Virus record (IMG/VR): IMGVR_UViG_3300044695_000106
Location: 1-33,770 of that record
Origin: a virus
DNA: 33,770 bases
Reading direction: 5' to 3' (one strand)
Numbering within the stretch: the first letter of the stretch is position 1; each line of letters starts with the position of its first letter. Below are positions 16,110-25,163 of this stretch, piece by piece. The position numbers and the translations under genes were made by a program. A model generated the notes under the pieces. The model did no database searches. It was not told the DNA's origin and worked only from the letters and a program-made list of their open reading frames with translations.

Positions 16110-18196
16110 CAGAATGTGCCTCCAAGAACGCCACCAGTTGCAGTTAAAACGCCTGTGGATGGATTAAATTTCAGTTTAGTGGATGATACCTTGATTGGCA
16201 AATTTCCTGTAGTGGAAGTTACCCAAGAAAGATACATATCTGATGCCGTTGTGGTGTCATCAGTAATTGCCACATTATTGGCATTTGTTGCCGTTCCCGC
16301 AGTCGTTGCAGAACCCGCAGAACCATCGATGTTCACGCCTGTCAGAGACTGTGCGCTACTTGACCGATTCAGAGCAATGGAAGTTGTGCCAATGTAAAGG
16401 CTTGAATTGCCCAATACGCCATTTGGAATCGTTCCCGATAGTTGCCCCGCAGGGAGGCTAGTTAAATTCGCCCCAGAGCCGCTAAAGCCCGTTGCTGTGA
16501 GCAATCCTGAACTTGGGTTGTAGTTGTACTTTGTAGAACTGACTAAAGTGGTCGCAAGATTGCCTGTGGTTTGATCAGCAAATAGAGGATAACGCACCGC
16601 ATTTGTGGTGGTGTCATCGGTCACAGTCGCATAAGCCACAGGAGTTGTCCAAGTGGGTGCGCTTGCGCCATTGGAAGTCAGAACTTGACCCGCTGAACCC
16701 GTTGCACCCGACACAGCCAAAGTGCTGCTGAAATCTATTGTGGTAAATTTACCCGTTGATGCTGTGGTTGCACCGATGGTTGTGTTGTCAATAGTTCCAG
16801 CGTTGATGTCAGCCGTATCAGCAATCAAGCTGTCAATGTTGGCTGTTCCATCAATGTACAAATTTCGCCATTCATGTCCAACACGGCCCAAATCGTAAGT
16901 GTTATCAGTTGCGGGATCAAAGTCGGAATTTATGCGCCCGACAAAATTGATTGTGTCGGTGTTGCTACTGCCAAGAGTAGTGTTGTCATTCACAGTTAAG
17001 GTTGTGAATACGCCCGTGTTTGGGGTTGTATTACCAATTGTCGGTGGACTAGACAAATCCAATGTGCCACCCAATGTCAGATTGCCTGTGGTGGTTACTG
17101 TGCCACTTAGGGAAATCCCTGAGACTGTGCCTGTGCCGCTAACCGATGTGACAGTTCCCGATGAGGCATTTATCCATGCGGGGATGCCGCCTGTTAAGGA
17201 TAAGACTTGACCATTTGTCCCCGCAGCCAAGAAAGCTGTTGTGTCAGCCGCACTTTGGTATGGCAAAGAGCCAAGCGCACCGCCCGCCAAATTGGTTGCT
17301 TTGGTTGCTGTGGTTGCCGTTCCCGCATTGCCTGAAATTGATCCTGTGATCGTGTTGGTCACAGTCAGATCGCCAAGAGTCCCAAGCCCTGTGATGCCTG
17401 AGTAACTTCCTGAGAGCCTTGCGCTGTCAATCGTGCCACTTGAGACTTGCGACCCCGCAATTGAAATGCTTGCGTTTGCCGCCAAAGTCAATTGACCTTG
17501 AGCATTTACAGTGAAAGTGGCAACTTGAGATGATGAACCATAAGCAGCCGCTGTGACCGCTGTGTTAGTGATGCTGAAAGTGTTGCCTGTCAGCGTCAGT
17601 CCTGTTCCCGCAAGGTAAGAACCCGCACCCGAAAACTGCGACCAAGGCATTGGGGTCACATTGATTGTGCCGCCTTGATTGGCAGTTGAAACCCATCCTG
17701 TGTCAGCTAGGGTTGTCCCTGATTCAATAAAAGTGAACGCAGATGGCACTTCAGCCCATGTGTTCATGTCGGCTGATCTTGCCCAAGCGGTGCTAGACGC
17801 AACATAAATGCCGTTGAATTGGCTGCTTGCTTGATTCTTGACAAGAATCCGATCACCCGCTGTCAGTGTTGATGTCCAATCACCACCCGCCTGAACCGCC
17901 AAGCCCGACAAAGTAATGTCAGCAGTTGTGGAATAGACGCATGAAGCCTTTACATCAAGACCTTGTGCGACCGAATCCACATAGCCCTTGTTGGCAATGT
18001 CTGTGTCGCCAACAGGAGTGGTTGCAATCGTGCCTGTGATAGTCGCAATGTTTGTAAAGGTTGCGTTCTCAGGGCCATAGAAAGGCGTTCCCGCTGGCCC
18101 AACAAAGTATTGCAGGGCAAACGATGGTTCAGGGGCAAAAACGCCCTGAACAGGGACAATGTTGGTTGTCTGAGTGACAGCCGTATTGTTTGACAT
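16109..18196 (-). CDS. Large tail fibre protein
   Basis: This is a 695-residue protein. The N-terminal part includes a module widespread in phage fibres (DTDIANKGYVDSVAQGLD, GDRILVKNQASSQFNGIYV, followed by 'W.R..D' and 'TGW.ST'). The shaft that follows is rich in Gly/Thr/Ser with recurrent TATGFSGSGANLTSLP-type and 'TIDNTTIG..TAS.GKFT' repeats. The C-terminus ends LGGTF, like the protein at 8183-8446. No enzymatic domain was seen. It is the first fibre gene downstream of the glycosyltransferase and the likely long fibre. Confidence 0.87.
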   Translation of the reverse strand: MSNNTAVTQTTNIVPVQGVFAPEPSFALQYFVGPAGTPFYGPENATFTNIATITGTIATTPVGDTDIANKGYVDSVAQGLDVKASCVYSTTADITLSGLAVQAGGDWTSTLTAGDRILVKNQASSQFNGIYVASSTAWARSADMNTWAEVPSAFTFIESGTTLADTGWVSTANQGGTINVTPMPWSQFSGAGSYLAGTGLTLTGNTFSITNTAVTAAAYGSSSQVATFTVNAQGQLTLAANASISIAGSQVSSGTIDSARLSGSYSGITGLGTLGDLTVTNTITGSISGNAGTATTATKATNLAGGALGSLPYQSAADTTAFLAAGTNGQVLSLTGGIPAWINASSGTVTSVSGTGTVSGISLSGTVTTTGNLTLGGTLDLSSPPTIGNTTPNTGVFTTLTVNDNTTLGSSNTDTINFVGRINSDFDPATDNTYDLGRVGHEWRNLYIDGTANIDSLIADTADINAGTIDNTTIGATTASTGKFTTIDFSSTLAVSGATGSAGQVLTSNGASAPTWTTPVAYATVTDDTTTNAVRYPLFADQTTGNLATTLVSSTKYNYNPSSGLLTATGFSGSGANLTSLPAGQLSGTIPNGVLGNSSLYIGTTSIALNRSSSAQSLTGVNIDGSAGSATTAGTATNANNVAITDDTTTASDMYLSWVTSTTGNLPIKVSSTKLKFNPSTGVLTATGGVLGGTF

Positions 18197-18459
18197 TATT
18201 CGAAATAAACAGTGACGCTTGCTGTGCCGCTAATGACAACATACAGACCATTTTCACAGTTGATGCCATCATAGAAGTTCATGTTCGTTGCCGCTGTCAG
18301 GGTGTAGGTGTCAATGATCTTGACATCTGTGCCTGGCACTTGTGCATCGTACACAGTGATTGTGGGTGTACTGGTCACGCTACTGCAAAAAATGCCTTTT
18401 AATTTGCCAGGCTGATTCTTCACCAAAGTGGTAGCGGAAATCTGTGAATAGTTGGACAT
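18196..18459 (-). CDS. Small beta-rich virion protein
   Basis: This 87-residue protein starts at ATG 18459, chosen because AAGGA lies seven bases upstream; an upstream TTG lacks such a site. It is beta-rich (TTLVKNQPGKLKGIFCSS, PTITVYDA, LYVVISGTASVTVYFE), consistent with a compact jelly-roll or Ig-like decoration domain. Its stop overlaps the start of the large fibre gene by one base, so the two are co-translated. It may be a small tail or head accessory protein. No named family is assigned. Confidence 0.75.
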   Translation of the reverse strand: MSNYSQISATTLVKNQPGKLKGIFCSSVTSTPTITVYDAQVPGTDVKIIDTYTLTAATNMNFYDGINCENGLYVVISGTASVTVYFE

Positions 18460-18486
18460 GATGATCCTTTGCAAAGGTGATTAAGT

Positions 18487-19149
18487 TTAACGATTTTTGA
18501 GCCAATTTCCAAGATGTCCTTGGAACATTTTGTGTCCAGTGTGTCCCATGTGCATTTCAGGGTCAATCCACACTTTCCCGCCTATTTTGCGCCAGCGGAT
18601 GCAAAAACTGTAGTCCTCGCCCCACTTGTAATCATCCTCAAAAATATGGTCAAAAAGAGGATAAAAACGCTTCTCACTGTCTGCCTCATATCTGTGGCTT
18701 TCAGGAAAAGCCTCAATCAGTTTGGCAATGCAGTTTCTTGAAATCTTTAAAAAACCCGTTGGAACGGCTTTGACCTCCAACAATCCTGTCTCAGGATTTG
18801 CCCACAATTCTTCTTTTTCTAGGTAGTGAACAGCATATTCGATGGGGTCTTTGCGTCTTGGGTAGATACCCGCCACCACATCTTCAGGGGCATCAATCAA
18901 CTTGAGCAATGCGCCAGCTTCCCATGAAACGTCATTGTCAACAAATATCAGTTGATCACAGTCAGATTCTTCAAAGAACTTGGTCGCTGTGATACTGCGG
19001 GAGTCTGCAATTAAGGCATTGCCAATGTCATCCACAAAGGTGTAGGTGTCGCCCCTTTTTAGGAGTGAAGTTATATCTGTAAACAGACACCGCATTGTTC
19101 CCATGTGAACCACGCCTGTGTAGGCGGGCATTGCAATCATTATGTGCAT
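18487..19149 (-). CDS. Glycosyltransferase-like protein (GT-A fold)
   Basis: This 220-residue protein has N-terminal MHIMIAMPAYTG, a helix, and then LIFVDNDVSW at residues 68-76. D71 and D73 form the DxD motif that holds the nucleotide-sugar metal in GT-A enzymes. VVAGIYPRR and the later EDYSFCIRWRKIGGKVW are the acceptor-side ED and W features common in GT2-type proteins. Neighbours are virion genes: coat and decoration upstream, fibres downstream. It probably transfers a sugar to a virion protein, a host surface glycan or DNA; the target cannot be told from sequence. A terminator lies just upstream of its start. Confidence 0.82.
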   Translation of the reverse strand: MHIMIAMPAYTGVVHMGTMRCLFTDITSLLKRGDTYTFVDDIGNALIADSRSITATKFFEESDCDQLIFVDNDVSWEAGALLKLIDAPEDVVAGIYPRRKDPIEYAVHYLEKEELWANPETGLLEVKAVPTGFLKISRNCIAKLIEAFPESHRYEADSEKRFYPLFDHIFEDDYKWGEDYSFCIRWRKIGGKVWIDPEMHMGHTGHKMFQGHLGNWLKNR

Positions 19150-19162
19150 TTGTTATCCAAAT

Positions 19163-19196
19163 AAAAAAGCCACCCCCCGATGTGGAGAGTGGCCTT
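19163..19196 (-). terminator. Rho-independent terminator after the coat/decoration genes
   Basis: Reading leftward, a stem made of AGGCCAC pairs with GTGGCTT around an AT/GC-rich loop (seven pairs, one G-T). It is followed directly by a run of six T. It sits between the stop of the decoration-like gene (19212) and the glycosyltransferase start (19149). It would cap the abundant coat transcript and let only read-through reach the tail genes. Confidence 0.75.
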
Positions 19197-19211
19197 ACCC
19201 ATCAATTCACA

Positions 19212-19445
19212 TTAAGACGTAATGCCAATGTTCTTGATAGCGGTGATGATGGCGTTCACTGCCGCAACTGTTTCAGCAGTTGAGGGAGTGGCTGTCAATG
19301 CGGTGATAGCACCAGCACGAACAACGGGGGTAATGCCATAAAAACCAACTTTGCCGCTGACAGCGCCCAATTGGACACCATCGGAAGCACTACCATTCAT
19401 TAGGTAGTTGACTGTTTGCGTACTTGCTGCGCCTGGATTAGCCAT
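19212..19445 (-). CDS. Head decoration/fibre-like protein
   Basis: This 77-residue protein has beta strands first (STQTVNYLMNGSASDGVQLG), then GKVGFYGITPVVRAGAITAL and a C-terminal helix (VAAVNAIITAIKNIGI). The 'GFYG.TPV.....I..L' followed by a short hydrophobic helix is a recurrent C-terminal trimerisation unit in phage head-fibre and decoration proteins. It lies directly after the coat gene, where decoration proteins usually are, with AAGGAAA before its ATG. It may stabilise the capsid or bind surfaces. The family assignment is from motif memory and context. Confidence 0.75.
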   Translation of the reverse strand: MANPGAASTQTVNYLMNGSASDGVQLGAVSGKVGFYGITPVVRAGAITALTATPSTAETVAAVNAIITAIKNIGITS

Positions 19446-19468
19446 GATGCGTTTCCTTTCCTAGTTAA

Positions 19469-20716
19469 TTAAGCTGCAACTCGGCAAGCGAGTTCAGGAT
19501 ACAGAGGGGCCCAGCCATACAACACATCCACACGGGTGGGGATGGAGTCGTTATTGATGGTGTATTGACGAACGACACGCATTGACAAGCCAAGTTCCTT
19601 ATCGGAAGCACGACCAGCGAACACAACGCCATCAGGCAATTCCAAGTCAGCAGTAGCCAAGGTGAAAGCATTTTTGTGCATCACCAAGTTCTGTGGGGAC
19701 ACAGTACCAGCTTTGTTGAATGGAGTCACAACAGCAGTGGTGCTTGTTGAACCGATGATAGTCACGTTTTGGAACTGACCGCCTGTGATGATCGCAGGGG
19801 AAACAGTAACAGAAGAACCAGCAGAAGCGGCAACAGTCACATCAGCAGTCACAACGAAATTACGCAGTTTGCCAGAGCCGTAAGCAGAACGATTCTGGGG
19901 GTTAACAGCGTACACGCCAGCGATCTGAATCACATCGCCTTGTTTCAAACCCGCTGTGCCAGCAGAAGAAACCAAAGTGATGGTAGATGTTTGCGCCCAA
20001 CCAGAAGTCAGTGAACCAGTGAAAGTGGTGGTGTTGGTGGAGAGGGTGTCGGAGTATGAACCAAATGTTTGGTTCACAACGTTCTGATCCATCTTCCAGT
20101 TCATACCAGCAGAGTCACGGCCCATCATGCCCTTTTGGTATTGCTTGCCAATCACATCGGATGGAACAAACAAACCCTTCAAGCTGTCCACAATGGTTGC
20201 GCCTGTGAAAGGCTCAACGATGCATGAACGACGACCATCACGGGGTGCGCCCTCTGAGTCCAAGTAAGCACCAGCGGTCAAGTAGGTGAGCAAGGATGTG
20301 GGAGGAGTGCCAGCAGTACCAACGATGTTGGCGGTGCTGTTCTTAGCCATTGTCAGACCATCAAAGTCAATCTTGTTGGCTACGGCTGCGACAGCGGGTT
20401 TCAACACACGATCAGAGAACTGATCAAGGCTCAAAGCCAAGTCTTGTGTGGTGAACTGTGTGTCAACGTGGAACTGAGTGCTCAAGGTCACTGGAACGCT
20501 AGTCTCGTTGAAATCTTCAACGTTCAAAGCAGGGCCAGAAGTACCGATGAAACGGCCTGGTCTACGAACGTTCAGTGTGTTACCGATCTTTGCGCCTGAA
20601 ACAGCGAATTGATCATCATAGTTGCGGTCAACTTCGCTAGAGAAAGTCAACTCGTTTTCCAAGACCATCAACGCTTCGTTGGTGATCATGGAGATAGTAA
20701 GCAGATTATTGCTCAT
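19469..20716 (-). CDS. Major capsid protein, P22 coat type
   Basis: This 415-residue protein is close to P22 gp5 (430). The N-terminus (NNLLTISMITNEALMVLENE, VDRNYDDQFAVSGAKIGNTL) and FIGTSGPALNVEDFNETSVPV are hallmark stretches of the P22 coat family. The VTLSTQFHVDTQFTTQDLALS segment follows, as does a mid-protein insertion region expected for the I-domain. It has the HK97 fold and forms the icosahedral shell with the scaffold. P22 coat is a known GroEL/GroES substrate, which bears on the GroES gene at 26435. AAGGAA precedes the start. Confidence 0.95.
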   Translation of the reverse strand: MSNNLLTISMITNEALMVLENELTFSSEVDRNYDDQFAVSGAKIGNTLNVRRPGRFIGTSGPALNVEDFNETSVPVTLSTQFHVDTQFTTQDLALSLDQFSDRVLKPAVAAVANKIDFDGLTMAKNSTANIVGTAGTPPTSLLTYLTAGAYLDSEGAPRDGRRSCIVEPFTGATIVDSLKGLFVPSDVIGKQYQKGMMGRDSAGMNWKMDQNVVNQTFGSYSDTLSTNTTTFTGSLTSGWAQTSTITLVSSAGTAGLKQGDVIQIAGVYAVNPQNRSAYGSGKLRNFVVTADVTVAASAGSSVTVSPAIITGGQFQNVTIIGSTSTTAVVTPFNKAGTVSPQNLVMHKNAFTLATADLELPDGVVFAGRASDKELGLSMRVVRQYTINNDSIPTRVDVLYGWAPLYPELACRVAA

Positions 20717-20744
20717 TTTATTTCCTTAAAAGAATGGGTTTATG

Positions 20745-21665
20745 TCAGCGGATTCGCCCTGCAAGTCTAGCCGCTTTCCAAGCCTGATACGAACCATGAA
20801 AATTCCCATCGGAAGTCAGATTCACATCACGCCCATTAGCCGCAGACCTGATCGGGTTGATCGGTGCTGGCGCTTTACTTTTCCCAACAACAGTCTTTGT
20901 CTGAGGCTCTGCCTTTTCAAACTGAGCCTCCAATCTCCCAATAGTTCTCAATGCGGATGTGACTGTCATGCCTTGCAGTTTTTCAGCCAATTCGGGATTC
21001 TCAGCCAAGTGATACAGCACTTGAGGGCCAACATCTGATTCAAAGATTGCATCACGCACTTCGTTGCTCACAACAACATCGGCAGAACCAACCATTGCCT
21101 CAAAATCAGGCATCTCAGCTTTGGCAGATTCAACTCGCTTTGCCCAAGTGTTGATCACTTGTTGCCTTTGAGCCTCTACTTTAGCCTGTGCTTCCTTTTG
21201 CTTTTCTTCCGCTAACCGCTGATCCACTTTATAGTCTGTCAATGCTTTCGCATATTCATACATATCTGTGAACTGCTCTGGTCGGGGTTCTTCAGAGGCT
21301 TCAACCTTCTCAGGCTTTGACCTACCTTCCAATTCCCTGACCTTGGCTTCCAAAGATTCCCTTGCTTCACGTTCCCGCTGGGCTTCTGCCCTTGCTTCCT
21401 CACGTTGCTTGGTTATCTTCTCAAACCGAATTTCCAACTTAGGATTTCGTTTTCGATCCTCTGTTGCTGTCGCTTCCTCTGACGCTTCAACTGGTTCACT
21501 CTGCCCATTATCGACCTCTGGCGGCTCTGCAACTGGTGCAGCCTCGCTAGGCGTTGAATCAGCTAAACCCATTCTCTTAGCGTTAAATTCAGCTAAATTT
21601 TCACTTGTCACCACAGTAGTGGAGACCTTTGGTTGTGCAACTTGCACTTCCTGAACTTCTGACAT
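20745..21665 (-). CDS. Scaffolding protein
   Basis: This 306-residue protein has the length of the P22 scaffold (303). It is highly charged and helical, with a disordered acidic N-terminus (SEAAPVAEPPEVDNGQSEPV) and a long coiled-coil region (about residues 75-175, KQREEARAEAQREREARES). A basic C-terminus follows (KSKAPAPINPIRSAANGRDV, ending RLAGRIR). In P22 the basic C-terminal helix-loop-helix binds coat protein. The gene lies between portal and coat as expected. GAGGAAA precedes the ATG, and a strong promoter and 5' hairpin lie upstream. Confidence 0.88.
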   Translation of the reverse strand: MSEVQEVQVAQPKVSTTVVTSENLAEFNAKRMGLADSTPSEAAPVAEPPEVDNGQSEPVEASEEATATEDRKRNPKLEIRFEKITKQREEARAEAQREREARESLEAKVRELEGRSKPEKVEASEEPRPEQFTDMYEYAKALTDYKVDQRLAEEKQKEAQAKVEAQRQQVINTWAKRVESAKAEMPDFEAMVGSADVVVSNEVRDAIFESDVGPQVLYHLAENPELAEKLQGMTVTSALRTIGRLEAQFEKAEPQTKTVVGKSKAPAPINPIRSAANGRDVNLTSDGNFHGSYQAWKAARLAGRIR

Positions 21666-21687
21666 TGAGTTTCCTCAAAGAATTTTC

Positions 21688-21704
21688 CCAGTGAGCCTCA
21701 CTGG
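21688..21704 (-). other. Hairpin in the 5' leader of the scaffold-coat transcript
   Basis: CCAGTGA, three bases, then TCACTGG form a perfect seven-pair hairpin on the leftward RNA. It starts about seven bases after the predicted start site of the promoter at 21718-21746 and ends before the scaffold ribosome binding site. No U-tract follows, so it is not a terminator. A 5'-end hairpin of this kind typically protects an mRNA from 5'-dependent decay; that role is inferred. Confidence 0.6.
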
Positions 21705-21717
21705 TAAGGTTTGAGTA

Positions 21718-21746
21718 ATTATTTACCCTAATTCATTATCTGTCAA
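21718..21746 (-). promoter_or_regulatory. Sigma70-type promoter for scaffold-coat genes
   Basis: On the minus strand, TTGACA (21746-21741) is a perfect -35 box. It is followed after exactly 17 bases by AATAAT (21723-21718), which matches five of six -10 bases. It begins one base after the portal stop codon. Transcription would start near 21711, just before the 21688-21704 hairpin and the scaffold gene. This gives the capsid genes an extra boost over the upstream terminase-portal genes. Confidence 0.72.
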
Positions 21747-23864
21747 TTATTGTTGCATAAATGGATTTTGTTCGTGATCGATATCCATTGCCGCACCCAT
21801 CGCAAACTGCTGTTGTTCAGCGTTCAAGCGGTCAATCTCAGCCAACAATTGATTGGGTGACATTCTTGCAATAAGCATTTTGACCAACGCATCAATCTCT
21901 GTTTTATTCTGCTCAGTAACTGCTTTGACATTGGTTTGATTAACTTTTGCTTCGTTAATGGTCTCAGTGTTGTGCGCTCTTGCGGTGACATCCATGAGTT
22001 TGCGCTTAGTAGCGCCTTCCTCTTTGATCTGTGCCACTTGCATCCGATTGTTGATCTCAAGACCAGCGGCTTGCAACTGTTGCTGCAACTGCTCAATCAT
22101 CTGCTGAGACTGAGCCAAACGCATCTGAACTTCAGGTGGAATGTCGGATTTCTCATCAATCTGAGCCAATGGGTTCATAGCGGCAAGGCGGTCTGCGATC
22201 ACATCAGCGCCTGGGAAGTCCATGTTCCTAAACACCAAATCACCCGCAATGTTGAACAGTTCTGCATTGCCTGTGAGCAAGGGCATCATGCTTTCAACGG
22301 CTTGTTGGCGCTTGGTTTGGAAGCCAGGCCCTGTGTCCATCACCACATCGTATTCACCCACAGTCACATCGTTCAGCACTTCACCGATGGCGTTGGCTTG
22401 GTTGATGGTGGTCATATCTGGTTGACCATCTGAGCCAATGATTCGCATCACTCGCTCGGTGTCGTAAATCTTGGGGATCAAGTCCAAGATGATCTTGCCC
22501 GTCTGACGAATAGAACGGGTCATGTTGTCATAAAAGTGGAAGTTTGACAGATCAACTTGGTTCTGCTGACCCGCCAAAGCCTTGCCTGAGATGTTTCCGC
22601 TTGGCAATTGGTTGGGGTCAAGAACGCCCAAAACCATCTGCAAATCTGCGGAAATAGCGCCAGCCGCCTCCATGATGCCTGTTGGTGGTGGTTCAGGCTG
22701 AAGTCGGGTTGGTGCGGGTGCGGGTTGACCTTCAATGTCCTTCTGTTTGTAGCGCAGAACAGGAGTTGACTTGATGTTAGCCATTGCCCATTCGTTCTCA
22801 TGTCCCTCGTCTTGACCCTCGGCAAGCAGCCACTTAGCTTTGGGTGCAAGGGCAACGCTTTCGGTCATGGATGTGCGCCAGAAGTTGTACATCCGCTGTG
22901 GGTCTTTAGCAAACCTCACCAAGCCGTACTTTTTACGCTTGTCATCAATGATCACTTGTGCGCCATAGCAGGGGACAACAGGGATGTATTTACCCGCCCA
23001 TGTCTTTTCCTCAAGGATTTCCATTGCGGTGCATTTCATCCACTTCACGGCTTTGCGGAAGCTGTCACGCTCATCAACCACAGTCAGCCCTGATGCCTCT
23101 ACACGGGCAAAGAAGTTGTCTGAGTCGGCAAAACTTGATGTGCCATCACTGAGCAAATACAGTTTGGCTCTCTCACGCTCAATGTAGAAGTATTCGGCAA
23201 CCCGAATGTCCTCTTTAGTGAGCCAAGCGGCTGTGTCATCGCCTGTGGAACGCTGCTGAAAGTTTGCCCCGTCATCAGCGCCTGGGTAATTCTCCCTAAA
23301 TATCTTCTTATCCATCACTGTGGTAATCAGGCAACGCTCTGCGTCTGAGCCATCAGGGAGGATTGAGTTAGGGTCGAAATAGACTGTGAACGGGTTATCA
23401 ATCGTGTCAATGTAGATTTCCTGATCAAAGGAAGTCTCACTCACATACTTTGTATTGATGCGCCAATAACCCCATCCCATGCGAACTGCGTAATCAAACG
23501 CTGTGTCATAGGCTGTGTCTGCGTTGGAGTTCACCTCAATATGGCGGGTGATGCCCTCAATCACTTGGGCGATCTTGTAGTCTGCCAAGTTGTTCACAGG
23601 ATGCACCTTGATGCGGGGGCGCTGCATCCTTTGCTGATTGGTCACTTGACGAATGTATGCGTCAATCTTGTTGATCGTCAGACATGGGCGGGATTCAAGG
23701 TTGCGTGAGTTTTGAATCTCAACAGGCCATTGGTCGCCAGCGGCAAACTTCACATCCATCAACGCTTCTGCTCGGTTGGTGGAGTCGGCATCGTTGACCA
23801 AGCGCCAGAACTTGATCACCTCGTTAATCTTGTTGTTGTTTCCTGATTCGTCTTGGTAAGCCAT
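21747..23864 (-). CDS. Portal protein, P22 type
   Basis: This 705-residue protein is close to P22 gp1 (725). Recognisable features include an N-terminal helical clip region (KFAAGDQWPVEIQNSR, RPCLTINKIDAYIRQVTNQQ), FDYAVRMGWGYWRI and DNPFTVYFDPNS. The C-terminal ~120 residues are Gln/Glu-rich barrel helices (QQMIEQLQQQLQAAGLEI). It forms the dodecameric vertex through which DNA is packaged and ejected, and docks TerL and the gp4-like ring. It lies between terminase and scaffold as in P22. The start is ATG with AAAGGG upstream. Confidence 0.94.
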   Translation of the reverse strand: MAYQDESGNNNKINEVIKFWRLVNDADSTNRAEALMDVKFAAGDQWPVEIQNSRNLESRPCLTINKIDAYIRQVTNQQRMQRPRIKVHPVNNLADYKIAQVIEGITRHIEVNSNADTAYDTAFDYAVRMGWGYWRINTKYVSETSFDQEIYIDTIDNPFTVYFDPNSILPDGSDAERCLITTVMDKKIFRENYPGADDGANFQQRSTGDDTAAWLTKEDIRVAEYFYIERERAKLYLLSDGTSSFADSDNFFARVEASGLTVVDERDSFRKAVKWMKCTAMEILEEKTWAGKYIPVVPCYGAQVIIDDKRKKYGLVRFAKDPQRMYNFWRTSMTESVALAPKAKWLLAEGQDEGHENEWAMANIKSTPVLRYKQKDIEGQPAPAPTRLQPEPPPTGIMEAAGAISADLQMVLGVLDPNQLPSGNISGKALAGQQNQVDLSNFHFYDNMTRSIRQTGKIILDLIPKIYDTERVMRIIGSDGQPDMTTINQANAIGEVLNDVTVGEYDVVMDTGPGFQTKRQQAVESMMPLLTGNAELFNIAGDLVFRNMDFPGADVIADRLAAMNPLAQIDEKSDIPPEVQMRLAQSQQMIEQLQQQLQAAGLEINNRMQVAQIKEEGATKRKLMDVTARAHNTETINEAKVNQTNVKAVTEQNKTEIDALVKMLIARMSPNQLLAEIDRLNAEQQQFAMGAAMDIDHEQNPFMQQ

Positions 23865-23888
23865 ATTCAGCCCTTTATTGATGCCTAA

Positions 23889-25163
23889 TTATCCCATCCA
23901 TCCGCTTGCCATTGCAATCTGCGCTGACTTTTTGCGTTTAGGCGGCTCTTTAATCATAAGGGCAATATAACGAAATGCGTCTGCCCCGTGTGAGTAGTGA
24001 TCGTGTAACGGGTTGCGGCTGAACTGCCCTGTCTCAGGGTCAACCTCATACCGATAGTGTCTGAGGCAAGCCAAGCCATCCGCTGTGTGTTCCCTGTCAA
24101 AGTAGCAATTAGGGAAGATTGTCCTTGCGGCATTGATTGAGTCCAAGATTGGCACTCTTGGCATGATTTCGGTCTTGTACCCTGCGGCTCTCACAATGTC
24201 ATCAATTGACCGACCCGCTGCTGCCAAGGTCTTGTTCTCTGCGTCATGGGGAAGCCAAATCTTGTCGTACACATAACCATAAGTCTGCATGGTCGCCAAG
24301 TAATAACTGATGGTCTTTTGGCTGTCCTCAATGTAACGAATGAGGCGGGTCTCCATGCCCACAAACTGCAAGAACCAAATGGCTGTGCTGTCTGACCATC
24401 CCAAGTCAAAGATTGCGTGAACTGGCTTTGTAGCGTCATATGGCACACGGCAGATGCGCCCTTCCTTCTCGGCTTGTTGCATCTCTTTGGCAAAGATCGC
24501 CCCATCCACAGTCTGTCGGCATAAGCCTTCCCAAACTTGGTTATAGGCTTCCTCATCCCTTGCTTTGAGGGCATCTTTCTCAAGTCTGAGGGTGTCGGGA
24601 AACCAAGGGTTGTCGTACCAATTCACCTTCATGGTGATACTGTCTGCGGGTGGGTTTGCCACAAACCTTTGGTAAGTCTCGTCTGTCTCCAACTCAGGGT
24701 TAAAGCTGATCCATATCTCTGAGCCTTCCTTTCGGATGGTTGGGATCAAAATGTTCCACGACAAGCGGCTGGTGGTCTGAGCTTCCTCAACCCAACAAAT
24801 GTCAACGCCCTCATAAGATTTGATGTTTGAGACATTGTTCTTTAGGCCAACAAAGCTGAACTCAGTGCCGTTTCTGCCTCTGATGCTTGTCTGGGTGATC
24901 TCGTAGAAGCTGAGAAGCCCAAGGCTTTCGATCTGGTCGCACAGTAACTTGTGAACCGAATCCTTGATGGATGTCTGAAACTCACGGGCGCACAGTATGC
25001 GGATTGGGTCTTTTGCACCTTTGATCAGTAAGGCTCTGGCTATTCCCCAACTCTTAGCGCCACCCCTTCCACCATAAAGAACCTTGTAACGGCTCTTTTT
25101 AAACAGACCTTCCAACTTAACGGGAAACTCTGCCTTGGCAATGGCATCGGTTACATCGCTCAT
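23889..25163 (-). CDS. terL: Terminase large subunit (PBSX-type, Terminase_3 family)
   Basis: This 424-residue packaging motor has two domains. The N-terminal ATPase has a Walker A-like GGRGGAKS at residues 31-38 and Walker B ICWVEE at 122-127. The C-terminal RNase H-like nuclease has FDLGWSDST (D253, D258), HDAENK, and HYSHGADAFRYIA near the end. It cuts concatemeric DNA and pumps it through the portal. It is shorter than P22 gp2 (499) and looks like the PBSX branch, so the packaging module is not simply P22-derived. Its start overlaps the upstream small gene by four bases. Confidence 0.95.
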   Translation of the reverse strand: MSDVTDAIAKAEFPVKLEGLFKKSRYKVLYGGRGGAKSWGIARALLIKGAKDPIRILCAREFQTSIKDSVHKLLCDQIESLGLLSFYEITQTSIRGRNGTEFSFVGLKNNVSNIKSYEGVDICWVEEAQTTSRLSWNILIPTIRKEGSEIWISFNPELETDETYQRFVANPPADSITMKVNWYDNPWFPDTLRLEKDALKARDEEAYNQVWEGLCRQTVDGAIFAKEMQQAEKEGRICRVPYDATKPVHAIFDLGWSDSTAIWFLQFVGMETRLIRYIEDSQKTISYYLATMQTYGYVYDKIWLPHDAENKTLAAAGRSIDDIVRAAGYKTEIMPRVPILDSINAARTIFPNCYFDREHTADGLACLRHYRYEVDPETGQFSRNPLHDHYSHGADAFRYIALMIKEPPKRKKSAQIAMASGWMG

